DNA from: Trema orientale
Lineage: Eukaryota > Streptophyta > Magnoliopsida > Rosales > Cannabaceae
DNA length: 64,000 nt
Assembly (NCBI GenBank): GCA_002914845.1
Contig: JXTC01000379.1
Location: forward strand, 1-64,000
Direction: 5' to 3'
This document shows, one piece after another, positions 11,055-23,161 of the stretch. The translations under genes and the position numbers were made by a program. Every line of letters begins with the position of its first letter. Position 1 is the stretch's first letter. Below the pieces are notes generated by a model. That model was given only the letters and a program-made list of their open reading frames with translations, did no database searches and had not been told where the DNA came from.

Positions 11055-11800
11055 TGTAACATCTCTAATTTCACACATGTATGTATAGAAAATATATAAA
11101 ATTGTTTTGTAAGATTGGGAGATTCTACTAAACTTAGAAATAATAAAATAGTGGGTAATTAAAACTTTTTTTTAACTTTCTAGAAATAAAAGGAAAACTC
11201 TACTCATAACTATATATAGTATAGCGTAACGTATAATATATACACACATATATAATGGGCCTCCTATATATTCATACATAATATATACACACACGCTTAA
11301 AAACAGGTGCAAACTCTCAGTCAGAAAACCACAGTTCACAATACTTATATACACTCGCTGAGCTCAGAAAGTCAGCACTCCTCTTCCGAACTCAAGTATT
11401 GGTAGTATTGTCTATAAAACTCAATAAATAGCGTATACAGATGCAGAGTACATATATCAGAGAGCATATAATTGTATGATTGAGATCCCTGTATATACTG
11501 TATTACCTGAACATGAATTACATACTGAGCCACTCTGATAACAAATAACAGATTATGAGCTGCCATGTGGAGGTCTCGATCGAGTCCTAAATATATCTTA
11601 AACTCCATTATGTATTGCAGAGATCCTCCTTATACCACTATCAGAGTATTCCTGAAGGAATCTGAGTGCTCCCGAAGGAATTAGATTGCCCCCAGGAACC
11701 AGATATCATATTTGGGTACTGGCCTGCTACACTCTATTTACCAATACTCGTCAGAGAATATAAAAACACCATATGTTCATGTTTCATGTGGAACGGAATA

Positions 11801-11833
<33 letters not shown>

Positions 11834-13537
11834 CGAAAGATTTCACAGATTCACATAAACAAATAATTTCTTACATTTCAGGTGTGACATTACTTACCTT
11901 ATTTTTAAGTTTTTTTACATTTTATCTGTGAAATACTTTTTGCTCTAAGTATAATTGACATGTCCTTATTATTTTTTAAATGACATTATTATGCATATGA
12001 TGCTACAAAAATTTGTGTTTTAAACTTTACTTAAAAATAGCTATTTTTAAAATGATTCTAAATAAGAGAATACAAAATACGATCACGTAATATAAATCAA
12101 ATATGCTAATTAAAACTACGGAGAAAATCAGTCTATGAAGAATATATTCGACCAAGAGTTTCATATAATCATAATATAAATAGTAGCCACAAAAGAATTA
12201 GCAAATCTACCCAAGCATAATATCTAAGGAAACAACAAATATTTGAAGTATAACAAATACTGACTTTTCTTGACATAATATAAAATCAAGACCTAAGAAA
12301 ATTAGTAAACATATATCTACTTATTGTACCTATTTAAATTAGAGAATTCTAATACTAAAATAGAATTCCAAAGTTTGTGTGGTCAATATGTCTTGATAAG
12401 TATTGACATAAAACTATGAGATTATAGACACGTTAATAAACATTAACAGTATGTAAGGTTTCCATTTTAAAAAAAATGAAATAAAAATGAATCAGGTAAG
12501 CAGCATCGTGTGCCTACGAAACAGTAACATAGTCCCATGTATTATTATCACAGCAACATATAAATCAACATACAATTTTAATACAGATATACAACTCTAC
12601 AGTGACAAAGTTTACAAATAAGTGTCCCACTAAATTCTAATTTTTATAATAAACTAATTACAAAAAGTTAACATAACTCAAAAGCATATATACATATAAT
12701 GAAGACAATAGTTACGACAACAACCAGTAATCAACTCATCTATCTTAAGTGTACTTGATATTTTATTAATAGACAAGTATCGGAAGTAAAAGATCTAAAG
12801 GTTCAATTATGACCATATCCAAAACATGAACAAGACTAAGTAAATGAAGACTCACTTTTTTCTCACAGAAATAACAATGGCAGGACAAGTCTCTGTAATA
12901 TTTTCAAGGAAAAGAACAGTATACGAAGGAAAAGTGGGAGAGTCGGTAGACTTAAAAAAGTAATTTCAATCAACAATCTGTAGCTCATATATAGAAATAA
13001 GGTTTGCCGACTTAATTATAAAACCTATAGTTATATACATATAAATATTTTTTACTTTAACTATAATTATTTAACTTTACGTGGCAATAAGAGTAATAAA
13101 CAAAGATCTAAGTCAATAACAATAAATAGGCATACATAGCAAGAATAAAAATTTTATGAAAAATATGACTAATAAATTTATTTAACCAAAAATTAATAAT
13201 CAAAATCACACTAACAAGGTACTAAAAGAAATAAAATAACATTAGTGAGTAGCAAAAATATAAGTGTATAACGTTTTAATAATTGACTTAATATATGTCA
13301 AAACTCGTACCGAAGAGCATTTCACAACAAAATTTCTTAGAAAGTAAGGGTTAATAACCTCAATAATTTAACGTCAAAACTAAAAATAGTATGCACATAT
13401 GACAAGAATATTCTAAAATAAGCACCAAATGATAACAGATAACAATAATATATGTAAATACTATGCATCATGTTGTTATTGGCTTTTTTAACTTATATGA
13501 GGAGCTAGTGTCACAAGTTAGTTCACGATATATCGCA
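11055..13537. mobile_element. Solo LTR, family A (copy 1), in copia RNase H
   Basis: A 2,483-bp insertion from TGTAACATCTC to GATATATCGCA (TG...CA), flanked by perfect 5-bp repeats ACATT at 11050-11054 and 13538-13542. Removing it restores copia RNase H continuity. It has no coding region, so it is a solo LTR. A second copy of the family lies at about 25155-28022. Its direction and superfamily are uncertain. An (AT)n microsatellite lies at about 11802-11831, and the last 300 bp contain the shared block TGTTATTGGCTTTTTTAACT. Confidence 0.88.
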
Positions 13538-15279
13538 ACATTATCATAATTTATTCTAAAATCTAAAAGTGTTTGTTTCATCCAAAGAAGTTGAGCATAA
13601 TAACAAGCTATAAAAGTATATTATGCTTCGATGGTAGATAAAGCAACCGAATTTTATTTCTTGTTAAACCAAAAAATTAGTGAATAGCCCAAAAACTAAC
13701 CAATGCTACTTATGTTCTTTCGGTCGGTTTTACATCTGGCAAAATCCGCATCCGAATAGCTTATGATATCAAAATATATGCCTTTTGGATACATAATCCT
13801 ATATTCATAGTGCCATGTAAATATTTCGAAATATATTTAACTGCACTAAGATATGATTCCTTAGGATTAGATTGAAATCTAGCATAAAGATAAACACTAA
13901 ACATAATATCCAATCTACTTACGGAAAGGTAAGGTAAGGATTTGATGATACCTCGATATCCAGTGATATCCACTATTTTACCACATTCATCTTTGCCTAG
14001 CTTGATGGATGAGCTCATTGGTGTCATCATAGGCTTTGAATGTTCAAGCTCAAATTTTCTGAGAAATTCCTTGATGTACATGGATTGATTAATGAAAGAT
14101 GCCATCTTTGGATTGCTTGATTTGGAACCTAATGAAGAAATTCAATTCCTCCATCATACTTATTTCAAATTCACTACACATACACTTAGAAAATTCTTCA
14201 TAAAGAGTGACATTAGTAGCACCAAAAATATTATCATCGACATAGATTTCACAATAATCATGTCAATCTCTTTATTTTTAATAAAAGAAGTAGTATCCTC
14301 TTTTCCTATATAAAAATCATTTAAAATTAAGAATTTTCTCAATCTATTATACTAAACTCTAAGAGCTTGTTTTGAACTATATAAATCCTTTTTCAATTTG
14401 TAAATATGATCTAAATACTTATGATTTTGAACACTGAGGGGTCGGGCTACATATACTTCTTCCAAAATGTATCCCTTTAAGAATGCACTCTTAACATGTA
14501 TTTAGTATAGGATAAAATTCTTATGATATGCAAATGCTAAGAGCATCCTAATGGACCCTGATCTTGCTAGGGGTATGAAAGTTTAAATTCGTAATCGATA
14601 CCTTCTTCTTGATTGAAATTTTGGGCCACTAATCTAGCCTTATTTTGGACAATTTCTATAGACCCATTTAGCTCTAATGACTGAATGATCACTAGGTCTT
14701 TGAAATAATTCCTATATATTACTTCTTTCAAATTGATTTAGCTCATCTTGCATTGCTAAAATCCAAAATTCATAATTTTCAGTATCTTTAGAATTTTTAG
14801 GTTCAATTTGAGAGAGGAATGCTAAGCCATTACAAATATTTCTAGTAACACTCTAGTTGTGACTCTTTGTGAGAAGTCACATAGAATTTGGTCTTTAGGA
14901 TGAATATTTTTATAAATCCATTCTTTCGGAAGGGTTGGAGAGTTACCATCAATTTGTTTGAATCTTCAAAAGAATCTTTTTCATCTTTGTGTGGTTGTTG
15001 GACTTGTTCTTCCTCCTTTGATTTATCATTTAGTTTCAAATCCTTCATGCTTTGTTCCACACGTACATCATCATCATTATCTATACTTTTCTCCTTAGAA
15101 GAGTTATTAATTTTATCAAATACAATGTGCGTAGATTCCTTAACTAGTAAAGTTCTTTTATTAAAAACTCTATATGCTTTACTAGTAGTAGAATATCCAA
15201 GAAAAATTCTAATATCAGATTTTGAATTAAAACTTCCCAAGTTGTCCTTGGTATTTAATATAAAACATTTATAACCAAA
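13538..15279 (-). pseudogene. Copia RT and RNase H (old element)
   Basis: Read on the minus strand from 15279 down, it encodes the end of integrase (FLGYSTTSKAYRVFNKRT near 15200), a degraded linker, RT with the catalytic YVDD near 14231-14244, then RT and RNase H up to WMKQTLLDF near 13580. Several stops and frameshifts break it. Unlike the inserted 8.7-kb copia, it still has the YVDD region, so it shows what the younger element lost. It is nonfunctional. Confidence 0.85.
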
Positions 15280-15788
15280 GGCCTCGTTTGGAAGGGGAGA
15301 CTCTTTTGTCCAGTCCCATGTTATTTTGGTGGACTAAACAAAAGAGTCTAGCCTCCAAAATAGTACCTCTCTTTTGGGACTAAATAGTCTCATCTAGAAG
15401 TTGGGTTTATTTAGTCCCAACAAGGACCATGGCTTTTTTTTTTTGCGAATTTTTTTTGGATAAAATGTTTTTATCTTTTGTCTTTTCTTAAAAAAATGCA
15501 TATCCCATTTAAAAAAAATTTAAACATATAATAATTATTAAAATAAAATAAATTTTTTTATTTAATTATTTTTAATTTTCTCTCTCCATTTTATGAAATA
15601 TATATCTTCGTATTTCATAAAACAATTATGAAAACTATACTAATAAATTTTTATTATGTATTTATGCTCTAGTTCTATATTACATCAAATACAGTATAGT
15701 ACTTAATAGTCTAATCTAGTTTAGTCCGGTCTAATTCTAATTATTAGTCAAGTCCAACCCAATTTAGTACTGCGTTCCAAACGAGCCG
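15280..15788. mobile_element. MITE with GGCCTCGTTTGG-type inverted ends
   Basis: About 509 bp, beginning GGCCTCGTTTGGAAGG and ending CGTTCCAAACGAGCCG, so the ends are imperfect inverted repeats of about 14 bp. It interrupts the copia integrase frame at a run of A residues, which makes the target duplication ambiguous. It has an AT-rich core without coding capacity. The termini resemble Tourist/PIF-type MITEs of plants, but the lack of a clear TWA duplication leaves the superfamily open. Confidence 0.7.
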
Positions 15789-15919
15789 AAAAATTCTAAA
15801 TATCCAATATTAGTTTTTCAAACTTTCCGAAGCTTATATGGCAATTTTTAAAATCAGTCTTATCAATACCCAATTTATAACATAACAAGAGGTATTGATG
15901 ACTTTAGCCTACAAATATT
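15789..15919 (-). pseudogene. Copia integrase fragment (old element)
   Basis: A short minus-strand piece of the integrase C-terminal part, between the MITE and the inserted copia. The frame continues beyond both. The last five bases, ATATT (15915-15919), are one copy of the target duplication of the 8.7-kb copia. Confidence 0.75.
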
Positions 15920-17262
15920 TGTTGACTCATACTTTGTATCATCAATCATATTCTCATATTTTGAAGTTAATAAACATATGATTAAGAACTAATAATCTAC
16001 TTGAGTGTGTAGCAAGATAAATTGAAAGGATCTCAAGACATTCAAGATGGATTATGAAAATGAGCTTAAAAACAAAGTTCAAGAATACAAGACTTAGACT
16101 AGCAAAGGTTATTTACTTAGTTCTTGTACTTGAATACTTGTCTACACATAATATGATCTTAATGACTCAAATTTTTCATAAAATTAGAAATTTTCAAACC
16201 AATATAGTCAAACCTGTTTAACTCGAATTAAAATAAGAAATTTATTTTACACAAGATCTTAAATTGATTTATGAATTTATATAGTATCTATATTTACTAA
16301 AAATCAATTTTAGAAGTCACAATTTTATAAAGAATCGAAAAAGACCAGAAATAAAATAGAAACAAGCTCTCTGGTATTTTCGGTAGACCGAATCCTGGCT
16401 TTCAGTCTACCGATTCCTTGTCTATTTTTTAACACATTTTCAAATTCGACCGTTAGAACTGCACTTTCAACGGCTAGTATTTTCGGTCGACTGAAAATGG
16501 ATTTTCGGAGACCGAAAATAATAGATTGTCTGTCAAACTATCTAAAACAGCTAGTTTTCATTCAAGTCTTTAAATAGAAGCTTTTCTAACACTTGAAACA
16601 ATTTTTGAACATTCTTACATTGCTTTAATCATACTTTCCAGTTGTTCAAATCATCTTTTGTGATTCAAACTTTCAAATCCACTTTTTCACAAAAATCACT
16701 TGAGCCAAACTATATTATATCTTATGTTCTCATTTATTCTCTCTAGGCTTACCTTGTATCTATCATCTTCTTAAGAGAGATTCTAGTTGAGTATATCAAC
16801 AAAAAAAAACAAATTGTATTTGTATGGTGAGGTTGACACCGGATTTATAAACAACCTGGTTTAGGTGAGATTGACACCGCAGTCTAAACAATCCGAGTTA
16901 GGCGTGATAGAGTCGGATTCAAAGCTATTGTAAAGGTGTGAGTGTGCCTAAGGAGAAATTACTTATTGTGTAAAAGGGTTGGTCAAGCCCATTCTCTTGA
17001 TCTGATAGTAGAAAGCTCAAAGCTGAAAGCCAAGAGCCGGGGACGTAGACAAACCGTCGTATTTGTTGAACCTTATAAAAGTAGTGTTTGCATTTCTCTA
17101 TCCCTATCTTTTTAATTAATCTTGAGCTTATGCATGCTATTTAGCTATTTTTACTTGTTACTGCTTTTACTTGCATAATTTACTTGCTTATCAAGAAAAG
17201 TTTGTAAAAGTTTTTCAAACTCAATTCATCCCCCTCTTAGGTTAGCTAATCTTGGGCTAACA
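15920..17262 (+). repeat. 5' LTR of the 8.7-kb copia
   Basis: A 1,343-bp LTR. The upstream half carries palindromes of the type ATTTTCGGAGACCGAAAAT (16501-16519) and relatives at 16377-16415 and 16480-16498. A TATA-like TTTAAATAGAAG lies near 16570. Repeated GACACCG motifs follow near 16837-16881. The 3' LTR lacks about 100 bp of the palindrome region. Confidence 0.92.
16377..16519 (+). promoter_or_regulatory. Palindrome cluster in LTR U3
   Basis: Four related sites: TTTTCGGTAGACCGAAT (16377), CAGTCTACCGATT (16403), TTTTCGGTCGACTGAAAAT (16480) and ATTTTCGGAGACCGAAAAT (16501, perfect arms). They lie 50-190 bp upstream of the TATA-like box, where LTR enhancers sit. Similar sites recur upstream of the extra gene (21391-21501) and in the 3' LTR (23875-23915). 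A regulatory role is inferred. Confidence 0.5.
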
Positions 17263-17263
17263 A

Positions 17264-17281
17264 TTGGTATCAGATCTTGGT
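17264..17281 (+). other. Primer-binding site, initiator-Met tRNA type
   Basis: TTGGTATCAGATCTTGG begins two bases after the 5' LTR, close to the standard copia PBS TGGTATCAGAGCTTGG. It primes minus-strand DNA synthesis. Confidence 0.88.
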
Positions 17282-17313
17282 GCTAAAATTTTTAAAACTT
17301 AACTATTTTTGAG

Positions 17314-20300
17314 ATGGCTAGCCTAAACAACTTTTCTTTTCAATATGAGGGGTTGTCACCTTCTAAACCACCATTTTTCATTGGAAACAATTTTAACTAT
17401 TAGAGAAACCATATAGACACTTACCTTAGGTCTATTGATTTTGATTTATGGTACATTGTCACTAAAGGTTCACTGAAAATAACAAAAATTATTGATGGTA
17501 GAGAAGTGGAAAAAGACATAGAAGAATATGATGAAAAAGACAAAATCACTTGCTAGAAATATTCTTATGTGTAGTTTAGATAGGAATATTTATAATAATG
17601 TTGAGAAGGCTAGAGATGCTCATGAACTTTGGAACATATTAGAAGTCTCTTATCAAGGAACCAGCTCCATAAAAGAAACTAGGATTAATATTTCTCAAAA
17701 TAGAAAAAGATGAATCTATTTCTCAAATGTTTACTAGATTCACAACTATTATTAACTCTCTTGGTGCTCTAGAAATTTTTTTTCCAAATGGTGAGTTGGT
17801 GAGCAAAATCCTTCGAAGTTTTCCTTGAGCCTATAGAAGCAAGGTGGTAGCTATTCAAGAAGCAAAAGACCTTAGCAAACTTCCTCTTAAAGAATTTATA
17901 GGTTTCCTCGTGACCCATGAAATCCTTATAAAGGAAACTAATGAAGACGAAGGAGAGGAGAAGAAAAAGAAAGGAATTGCACTTAAAGCTACCTTACGAG
18001 AAAGCAATGAGGAAGAAAATGATTTTGTGGATAGTGAGCTAGAAAACATTGCCCTATATACTAAACGGTATAAGAAGTACTTAAATTTCAAAAAGAAGAA
18101 TTTCAATAAAAATACCAAAAGCAATGACTTCCGAGAGAAGAAAATGAAGGATGATCCCATCACTTGCTTTGAATGCAAAAAACCGAGACACATGAAGAAC
18201 GAATATCCCTTGAGAAGAAAAATGAAGAAGAAGGCAATGAAGGCCACTTGGGATGATAGTGAAGAAGAAGAATCCGAAGGAGAAGAACAAGAAGAAATTA
18301 CCAACATGTGCTTCATGGCAATAGAAAATAAGGTAAGCTCTCTTAAACCTAATAATAAACTTAATGATGATAGTGATACTAGTAGTGATTTTAGTAAAAA
18401 TGATAATGATTGTGATTTATCTTATGAATATTTATTAAGTGATTTCAATAATTTATATAAAAACTATGAAAAACTCATTTTCAAGAACAATGCTCTTAAA
18501 AAGGAAGTTCTTAGCTTGTCAAAAATAGTTGAAGAGTTTAGAAAAGAAAAGGAAGTAAAATTACTTTGTAGTAATTGTGATGTTTTGTCAAAAGAACACA
18601 CTTCCTTAAATGACAAGATTTCAGACTTGACCGAAATTGTCCACAAATTTATAAATGGAATGAAAAATTTTGACATGATACTTGGTGGACAAAAATGTGT
18701 TTTTGACAAAGGAGGTATTGGGTATAAATCATCTATAAAACAAAAATACCTCAAAAACTATTTTGTGAAAGCTAGTACAAAGCACACTTGCACTTATTGC
18801 AATCACGATAAACATCTAATTTTTCATGCTTTGTGAATAAGAGTGCATATTTTGGTGGAAAACTAGCCTGGGTATCAAAAGATTCTACAACTAACACTCA
18901 AGGATCCAAATTAGTGTGGGTACCAAAAATCAATGTTTGATTCTTACTTGTAGGTACAAAAGAAAAAGAATTTTTGGTTCTTAGATTGTTGTTACGCCAA
19001 ACACATGACCGAAGACTACTCCTTGCTTTCATAATTCACAAAAAGAAGTGGAGGACGTGTTATATTTGGAGACAATGCCAAAGGCAAATCTTGTGTATAA
19101 GTAACATAGGTTCTACTTCCTCACCCATTATAGAAAAATGTTTTACTTGTTGATAGGTTTAAACACAATTTACTTAGTATAAGTCAACTTTGTAATAAAG
19201 GTTATTGAGTCATTTCTGAGCCTTCCAAATGCTTGATTGAGGGTACTTGTTCAAAAGAAATTATTTTTGAAGGAAAAAGAAAAGATAATGTTTATACTAT
19301 TGATATTAAAAAATATTTTAGTCAAGATAAATATTTTTCAGTTTTAAAAGAAGATTCTTGGCTTTGGCATAGAAGACTTGGATATGCTAGCATGAATACT
19401 ATTTTTAAACTTTCAAAGAAAAACCTTGTTAGTGGTTTATCTAGTTTACTTTTCGAAAAAGACAATGTTTGTGATGCGTCTCAGTTTGGAAAACAAGTGA
19501 AAGTTCTTTTAAATCCAAAAATACTATCACTACTTCTAGACCCTTGCAACTACTTCACATGGATTTATTTGGACCATTAAGAGTATCTAGTCTTGGTGGA
19601 AAACACTATGCTTTTGTAATAGTTGATGATTTTTCAAGATTAACTTGGGTTCTATTTATTACTCATAAAAACAACGTTTTAAATGTTCTTAGTATTTTTT
19701 ATAAGAAAGTACAAAATGAAAAAGGCTATACCATCACATCTATTAGAAGTGATCATGGTGGTGAGTTTGAAAATGATGAAATGGAAGCTTTTTGCTACAA
19801 AAATAGTTTTGATCATAATTTTTCAGCTCCTTGAACTCCACAACAAAATGGAGTTATAGAAAGAAAAAATAGAACCCTACAAGAAATGGCAAAAAGTATG
19901 CTAAATAAAAATGATTTACCAAAGTATTTTTGGGCCGAGGCGGTAAGTACTGCTTGTCATATTGTGAATAGAGTTTCGATAAGGCCAATTTTGAACAAGA
20001 TACCTTATGAGCTTTGGAAAGGTAGAAAACCCAACATTGGCTACTTTAAAGTTTTTGGTTGCAAATGTTTTATTTTGAATATTAAAGATAATTTGAGTTA
20101 ATATGATTCAAAATCTGATGTTGGTATTTTTCTTGGTCTTTCTACTACTAGTAAGGCTTATAGAGTTTTCAATAAAAGAACATTAGTAGTAGAAAAGTCT
20201 ATGTATGTTATCTTTAATGAGTCTAATGCTTTCCCTAAGGAGAGAAAATTAGATGATGATGATGTTATAGGTTTGGAACCAAGCTTGAATGAGCTAAGTG

Positions 20301-21270
20301 TAAATGAGAAAACAAATGAAGAGAAGGACATCTAACTATAACAAGATCTTAAGGAAGAAAAGGAAAGCGACAATGAATTTTCAAATTGTATGCACAATGA
20401 GTTTGAAATGAGCATGATGGGAAAACTAAATTTCTTCCTTGGACTCCACATTAAACAAAGCAAAAAAGACATTTTCATCAATCAATCCAAGTACATCAAA
20501 GATATGTTGAAGAAGTTCGATATGGAGAACTCCAGGTCAATGAGAACACCTATAAGCTCTTCAATCAAGGTTGACAAAGACAAAAATGGTAAGGCAGTGG
20601 ATATCACTAAATACTGAGATATGATTGGATCATTACTTTACTTAATAGCTAGTAGACTGGATATAATATTTAGTATTTATCTATATGCTAGATTTCAATC
20701 TAATCCTAAGGAATCACATCTTAGTGTAGTAAAACATATTTTGAAATATTTGTATGGCACTATAAACTTAGGATTGTAGTATCCCAAAGGCATACACTTT
20801 AACATTACTAGTTTTTCGGATGCGGACTTTGCCGGTTATCAAACTGACCGCAAGAGCATAAGTGGCACTTGTCATTTTCTTGGTTATTCACTTATATCTT
20901 GGTTTAGTAAGAAACAAAATTCTGTTACTCTTTCTACTATTGAAGCCGAATATATCTCTACTGGTAGTTGCTGTGCTCAAGTTCTATGGATGAAACAAAC
21001 AGTAATGGATTTTGGTATAAATTATAATACTAGTGCTATTAATTTGTCCAAAAATCTAATTTTGCATTCACGTGCTAAGCTTATTAATATTAGATATCAT
21101 TTTCTTAGTGATCATATGCAAAAAAGTGATATTGTACTTGAATTTGTATGCACGAAAAAATAACTAGCTGATATTTTCACTAAACCTCTTAGCGAGGATC
21201 GTTTTTATATGATTCGTAGAGAACTTAGTATGATTGATCATATAAGCTTCATTGATTCTTTCTATGTTTA
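17314..21270 (+). pseudogene. Copia gag-pol with deleted RT core
   Basis: The start ATG at 17314 is chosen from the conserved Gag N-terminus and its position after the PBS. Gag has an N-terminal DUF4219/UBN2-like region (YLRSIDFDLWYIVTKG), a zinc knuckle CFECKKPRHMKNEYPL near 18170 whose last cysteine is replaced by Tyr, then a charged, coiled-coil-prone segment (18340-18700). Protease is degraded. The pre-integrase segment WHRRLGYAS lies near 19365, and integrase retains HMDLFGP, RSDHGGEF and VIERKNRT (19555-19880). After about 20370 the frame jumps to MSMMGKLNFFLGL, so roughly 250 residues including YVDD are missing. RNase H follows (SDADFAGY near 20815; DIFTKPLSEDRF near 21170). There are many stops and frameshifts. 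It is not functional. Confidence 0.88.
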
Positions 21271-21390
21271 AAAGTTGTTTGATTTGTTGTGTATGTTCAT
21301 TAAATTATTGATTTCTCAATATTTTCATTGTTGGTTTAATCGTTTCAATCGTTTTTGAACTACTTTTCATTGAAAACCTACGAAAACAGA

Positions 21391-21501
21391 GGAATCGGTA
21401 GACCGAAAATATTTTTAGTCTACCAAAAAGTTGCTCTGGAAAGCACTTTCTTGCTGCCATTTTTGGCAGACCAAAAATAAATTTTAGGTCTACTGAAAAC
21501 T
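21391..21501 (+). promoter_or_regulatory. LTR-like palindromes upstream of the extra copia gene
   Basis: Contains ATCGGTAGACCGAAAAT (21394), TTTTTGGCAGACCAAAAAT (21460) and TTTTAGGTCTACTGAAAA (21482), matching the U3 palindrome family of the element's own LTRs. The stretch between pol and the extra gene may be a duplicated LTR piece acting as an internal promoter. Inferred from sequence only. Confidence 0.45.
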
Positions 21502-21792
21502 CACAGACCTACGAGTATTTGAGGCTTTTTGATGTTTTTCTTCTCACTTTCTCTTACTCTCTCCACCGAAAACTCTCTCTTTCCTACCCTAAAACTCTCT
21601 CTTATCATTCCCATTCAAATTTCACTCTAGATTACTCAATTTTCTTTCAACCAGAGTCAATTTCATCGCTTTTTCACTCTTATTCTTTGATTTTCATACT
21701 CTTTAGCATCAAAATCAGATTGTTCATCTTCTTAAGCCCTAGAATTCGAAATTCTCTTATATTTGTGTCTTGTCTTGTTATCTCTCTCTCCG

Positions 21793-23001
21793 ATGGCTCT
21801 AAGAAGGGAAAACCCAAAACGTAAAAGCAAGGAAATTCGAGCAGAGGAGTCTGAACAATGCACAAAAGCAAGGTTTAATATTCCACTCTTAGAATCACCT
21901 GCTCTTATGTCTAGATACAAGGAAATTTTCTGTAAGAAAAGTATTGATTAGGACAGAACATTCAATTTTAGAGACCTAGCCTATGTAAATTTTCCTGATT
22001 ATATGGAGAATATGGGATGGACTGAATTTTGCTCCATTAGGGAGATAGGGTATCCTAGACTGGTTAGGGAATTTTATGCCAGTGCCAATATCTCTAAGAG
22101 ACAACATGCTTTATATGGTTCCATCAAGGGAATAGATTTTGAGGTCACTGAACAACTCCTAGCTGATATTCTGTGTTTACCTTTGGATGGTTACAAGTTT
22201 CCTATAACCAATTCTTGGCCTATAATTGAGGACTTTGACCCCTTAACAAGCCTTACTCCGAGTCTGTTCCCCTGATAGTTTACAGCCTAAGCCTTGTGTC
22301 ATTGATCTTACTCTAGAGGCTAGGATTCTGTTTCAGTTTGTGTCTCAGAACATGATTTCTAGAGGTGGTCATAGGGATGCACCTACCTTCTATGATCTTG
22401 GTTTTATTGATTCCATTCTAGTTGGGAGAAAGTTAAACCTACCTTACTTCATTATCCATGAGATGATCAATGCCATAGAGAATAGGAGACCCTCTCTTCC
22501 TTATGGCTTCCTCCTCACTTGTATCTTCCGACACTTCAACATCCCAGCATTTGATGAGGCCGAGCGTAAACCATGGACCATTAATGTTAAAATCAACAAC
22601 AAGACATTTAGTCTCATGGGATTCAGTTTCCTCAACAACAAATGGGTCGCTAAAAACAAACAAAGACATGATCAAGGAACGGGAGCTCAACAAGAAGCTG
22701 GTGGTAGTAGTCCTAGAGCTGCTGAAGGTGCTCCTAAAAGAACTCATGCTGAAGAGGCTCCTGCATATGGATTTGACTTCAATGAAGCATTCAACGGCCT
22801 CTCTGAATGCATCAACATTATACAACTTAACGTCCAACACCTATATAATACCGAGCTAGAGCACTTCCAAATTTAATCAGCAGATGTCATGTCAACTCCG
22901 TCCGTCAACATCAAGAACGTCAATTCCAAACCATTCAAAACCAACAAGACGAGATGATAAGGATGATGCAATCCTTCTTTGGGCGTTTTCCTCCTCCATA
23001 G
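21793..23001 (+). pseudogene. Extra copia gene (ORF3), putative plant transposon protein-like
   Basis: Lies between pol and the 3' LTR, in the same direction. A pyrimidine-rich leader of about 270 nt precedes the ATG at 21793, which sits in a plant-like start context (CCGATGGCT). The product would be about 400 residues: a basic N-terminus (ALRRENPKRKSK), a body with VREFYASANIS, ADILCLPLDGYKF, FQFVSQNMISRGG and YGFLLTCIFRHFNIP, a low-complexity Gly/Ala stretch, and a Gln-rich coiled-coil-like tail ending FFGRFPPP. The body pattern resembles the 'putative plant transposon protein' domain (PF20167 as I recall it) rather than a retroviral envelope. Lesions: TAG at 21949, a frameshift in a C-run near 22270, and another near 22870. 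No signal peptide or membrane segment is evident. Confidence 0.65.
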
Positions 23002-23161
23002 ATTGTTTCTTTTTCTAAACTTGTGTTTCTCTAGTTACTTCATATTTTGATATGGTTGTTTGCACTCCTATGTCTGAATTTTTTTTGAATGGATATTTTA
23101 TGGTTATTTTTTTCATATTTGCTTTTCTCTTTTCTCTTGTAGATTTCTTTTTGATGATATC

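Noticed and set aside
17855..18754. Long minus-strand frames opposite copia gag
   Set aside because: Shadows of the Lys/Glu-rich gag frame, giving Ser/Phe-rich antisense translations.
21793..23001. Envelope gene making the copia a virus-like element
   Set aside because: No signal peptide, transmembrane segment or cysteine-rich ectodomain. The pattern fits a captured plant transposon-type protein better.
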